Source: Gemmatimonas sp.
Lineage (GTDB): Bacteria > Gemmatimonadota > Gemmatimonadetes > Gemmatimonadales > Gemmatimonadaceae
DNA length: 60,351 bases
Assembly: GCA_025361705.1 (NCBI GenBank)
Contig: JANYJW010000063.1
Location: 1-60,351, forward strand
Direction of reading: 5' to 3'
The notes below the pieces were generated by a model. That model made no database searches. It saw nothing but the letters and a program-made list of their open reading frames with translations, and had not been told where the DNA came from. Positions 58,687-60,351 of the stretch are shown in pieces; within the stretch, counting starts at the first letter, position 1, and every line of letters begins with the position of its first letter. Both the position numbers and the translations under genes were made by a program.

Positions 58687-60194
58687 CCCAACGCATTCGC
58701 ACCCGGTTCCTCGTCATTGGTTCCGGCGTCGCCGGCCTCCACACGGCCTGGCGCGCCTCGGAACATGGCGAAGTGTACATGCTCACCAAGAAGTCGCTGT
58801 TCGACTCGGCGACGGCCTACGCGCAGGGCGGCATCGCGGCGGCGCTTGGCGCGGGCGACTCGCCCGAATTGCATCGCAAGGACACGCTGGCCGCGGGCGC
58901 GGCGCTCTGTGATGCGGCGGCGGTGGAGGTACTCACATCGGAGGGGCCGGCACGCGTCAAGGAACTCGCCAGTGCCGGCGCCCGCTTCGACACCGACGTG
59001 CGCGGCCGCCTGTCGCTCGGCAAGGAAGCGGCGCATTCGCGCCACCGCATCGTGCACGCGCAGGGCGACCAGACCGGGGCCGAGGTGGCGCGCACGCTTA
59101 TCCAGCGCGTGCGGGAGACGCCCAACATCCACGTGCTCGAGAGCGCGCGCATGCTCGATCTCATCGTGCACGCCGGACGCTGCTGCGGTGTGCGGGCGAG
59201 CGTGATGGGCAATGCGGTGGAAATCATCGCCGACGCCACGGTGCTCGCGGCGGGCGGGTGTGGCCAGCTGTTCCGCTACACCACGAATCCCGTGGTTGCC
59301 ACCGGCGATGGCTACGCCATTGCCCACCGCGCCGGCGTCAAGCTGTCGGACATGGAGTTCGTCCAGTTCCACCCGACGGCGCTCGACACGCCCGAGAACC
59401 CGCTGCAGCTCGTCTCCGAGGCGGTGCGCGGCGAAGGCGCCACGCTGGTGAACGACGCTGGCGTGCGCTTCATGACCAAGCTCCATCGTCTGGGCGAACT
59501 CGCACCGCGTGACGTCGTGGCCCGCGCCATCTTCCGTGAACAGCAGGCGGGCCGCAGCGTCTTCCTGGACGCGCGGAAACTCAAGCGCGCATTTACCACG
59601 CGCTTCCCCGGCATCTTTGCGCTCTGCGCGGCGCGCGGCATCGACCCGCGGCGCGACCGCATTCCGGTAACGCCGGCCGCCCACTACATGATGGGCGGCA
59701 TCGTCACCGACCTCGCCGGACGGTCGTCACTTGACCGGCTCTATGCGTGTGGCGAGGTGTCGTGCACCGGGGTGCACGGGGCCAACCGCCTGGCGTCCAA
59801 CTCGCTGCTCGAGGGGTTGGTCTTCGCCGAGCGCGTAGCGCGCGACATGGGCACGCTCTCGCGCATTCCGCGATTCCCGCGCAAGACCGAGTGGCGCGTG
59901 CCCGTGCTGCACGACCGTGGCGCGGCGCAGGTTGCCGCTGACGCCGTGCGCGTGCTCATGTGGGATTACGCCGGCATCGATCGCACGGCCAGGGGACTGC
60001 GCACCTGCGTCGAGCGGCTGGATGACCTGGTGGCCCGCCTGCCGGAAGGCGCCACCGAAGAGGCGAACATGATTCAGGCCGCCGAGTTGGTGGCGATGGC
60101 CGCGCTCATGCGCCGCGAGTCGCGCGGCGGGCACTTTCGTCGCGACTTCCCGCGGCCCAAGCACAAGTGGCGCGGCCGGCACATCGAGTTCTAG
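58683..60194 (+). CDS. nadB: L-aspartate oxidase
   Basis: This 503-residue flavoenzyme oxidises L-aspartate to iminoaspartate, the first step of de novo NAD synthesis. The FAD-binding FLVIGSGVAGLHTAWRA begins near residue 8. The family segments are SATAYAQGGIAAALG, AHSRHRIVHAQGDQTGAEV, FVQFHPTAL, GVRFMTKLH, and the catalytic/FAD region THYMMGGI-like AAHYMMGGIVTDLAGRSSL, CGEVSCTGVHGANRLASNSLLEGLVF (in part). ATG 58683 is preferred, since the N-terminus then matches other NadB proteins; upstream frame is non-coding. nadA and nadC are not adjacent in this window. Confidence 0.96.
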   Translation: MPQRIRTRFLVIGSGVAGLHTAWRASEHGEVYMLTKKSLFDSATAYAQGGIAAALGAGDSPELHRKDTLAAGAALCDAAAVEVLTSEGPARVKELASAGARFDTDVRGRLSLGKEAAHSRHRIVHAQGDQTGAEVARTLIQRVRETPNIHVLESARMLDLIVHAGRCCGVRASVMGNAVEIIADATVLAAGGCGQLFRYTTNPVVATGDGYAIAHRAGVKLSDMEFVQFHPTALDTPENPLQLVSEAVRGEGATLVNDAGVRFMTKLHRLGELAPRDVVARAIFREQQAGRSVFLDARKLKRAFTTRFPGIFALCAARGIDPRRDRIPVTPAAHYMMGGIVTDLAGRSSLDRLYACGEVSCTGVHGANRLASNSLLEGLVFAERVARDMGTLSRIPRFPRKTEWRVPVLHDRGAAQVAADAVRVLMWDYAGIDRTARGLRTCVERLDDLVARLPEGATEEANMIQAAELVAMAALMRRESRGGHFRRDFPRPKHKWRGRHIEF

Positions 60195-60234
60195 TGCGCA
60201 CGCGGCCTCGCTAGTGTAGTGTCGCTGAAGTCTC

Positions 60235-60263
60235 TTGCATAATACTTTGGGAAGTGGTATGGT
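60235..60263 (+). promoter_or_regulatory. Promoter of the terminal IS630-type transposase
   Basis: TTGCAT at 60235-60240 and TATGGT at 60258-60263 are separated by exactly 17 bases, a good sigma-70-type spacing. The transposase ATG follows at 60271. The AT-rich context stands out sharply from the neighbouring GC-rich sequence, as expected of an element with its own promoter. Confidence 0.6.
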
Positions 60264-60270
60264 GTGTCCC

Positions 60271-60351
60271 ATGCCACTGCCCATTCGCATTATCGCGTTG
60301 CGTCGCGGCGATCGAAGCCGCCTGGAGCGACTGACCCGCGCCCGCACGACC
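60271..60351 (+). CDS. IS630 family transposase, N-terminal fragment (cut by window edge)
   Basis: The 27 visible residues begin MPLPIRIIALRRGDRSRLER and continue LTRARTT, matching the usual N-terminus of IS630 family transposases (hydrophobic strand, then the RSELERLVRSRTT-type helix before the helix-turn-helix). The DDE domain is outside the window. Its ATG is preceded by a promoter, with no strong ribosome site, suggesting weak or near-leaderless expression. Confidence 0.75.
   Translation, partial: MPLPIRIIALRRGDRSRLERLTRARTT

Larger units (their letters stand above)
60211..60351 (+). mobile_element. Left end of an IS630-type insertion sequence (right part outside the window)
   Basis: Shortly after the nadB stop the base composition drops in GC, and a stretch beginning near CTAGTGTAGTGTCGCTGAAG looks like an insertion-sequence terminus; IS630-type elements insert at TA. 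A promoter and the first 27 codons of a transposase follow. The matching right inverted repeat and the target TA duplication lie beyond the window, so the exact left boundary is an estimate. Confidence 0.55.

Noticed and set aside
1..60351. tRNA or rRNA genes
   Set aside because: I looked for T-arm-like GGTTCGA-type sequences with matching acceptor stems and for rRNA-like blocks and found none I could support.

Overview
This is a GC-rich, densely coded bacterial chromosome segment of a Gram-negative, aerobic organism. The evidence for that is an outer-membrane polysaccharide export lipoprotein, a beta-barrel-like protein, a 2-oxoglutarate dehydrogenase E1 and a periplasmic MsrP/MsrQ pair. Codon use, the frequent GTG starts, the 4-base ATGA/GTGA gene overlaps and the gene mix resemble Gemmatimonadota. 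That taxonomic guess is inference from style and content, not a search result. About 54 genes are supported, and most of the first 43 kb is devoted to surface polysaccharide.

Left edge to 7.6 kb: a truncated family-2 glycosyltransferase, then an O-acetylation pair (MBOAT acyltransferase plus SGNH-fold protein) on the plus strand. Facing it is a five-gene minus-strand operon: a PilT-like ATPase with an altered P-loop, two SAM methyltransferases (one of the sugar C-methyltransferase type), an RmlC-type 3,5-epimerase and an NAD-dependent epimerase/reductase. The last four look like a route to a branched, C-methylated deoxysugar.

7.9 to 27.2 kb: one long plus-strand exopolysaccharide operon of 15 genes. 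It holds a priming glycosylphosphotransferase, a Wza-type lipoprotein, a Wzc-type co-polymerase/tyrosine kinase with a tyrosine-rich tail, an unknown three-helix membrane protein, an O-antigen ligase/polymerase-like protein, a polysaccharide deacetylase, a methyltransferase, seven glycosyltransferase units (two GT2, five GT4 proteins), and a 1030-residue protein that fuses an asparagine-synthase-like amidotransferase to an additional GT4 domain. Most junctions overlap, so the genes are probably translationally coupled. No flippase is visible.

27.2 to 44.2 kb: smaller, mixed-strand groups. They include an outer-membrane-type protein, a small zinc-ribbon membrane protein with an SPFH/band-7 protein, a CDP-paratose-epimerase-like gene with a DPM1-like transferase, two large GT39/83-like membrane transferases, a run of methyltransferases and GT2 enzymes, and an operon joining an MscS channel to a Wzm/Wzt ABC polysaccharide exporter and a GT-D-like protein. 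The window therefore carries parts of two export routes: Wza/Wzc-type and ABC-type.

44.4 to 60.35 kb: mainly housekeeping genes. These are msrP-msrQ (repair of oxidised periplasmic methionine), a 23S rRNA-type methyltransferase, a MOSC protein, sucA, then an operon of a secreted LmbE-like deacetylase, a 32-residue membrane microprotein, a sodium:solute symporter, a histidine kinase and an ANTAR response regulator. An MFS transporter, a CopD-like protein and nadB follow. The window ends inside an insertion sequence of the IS630 type. No tRNA, rRNA or CRISPR array was seen.
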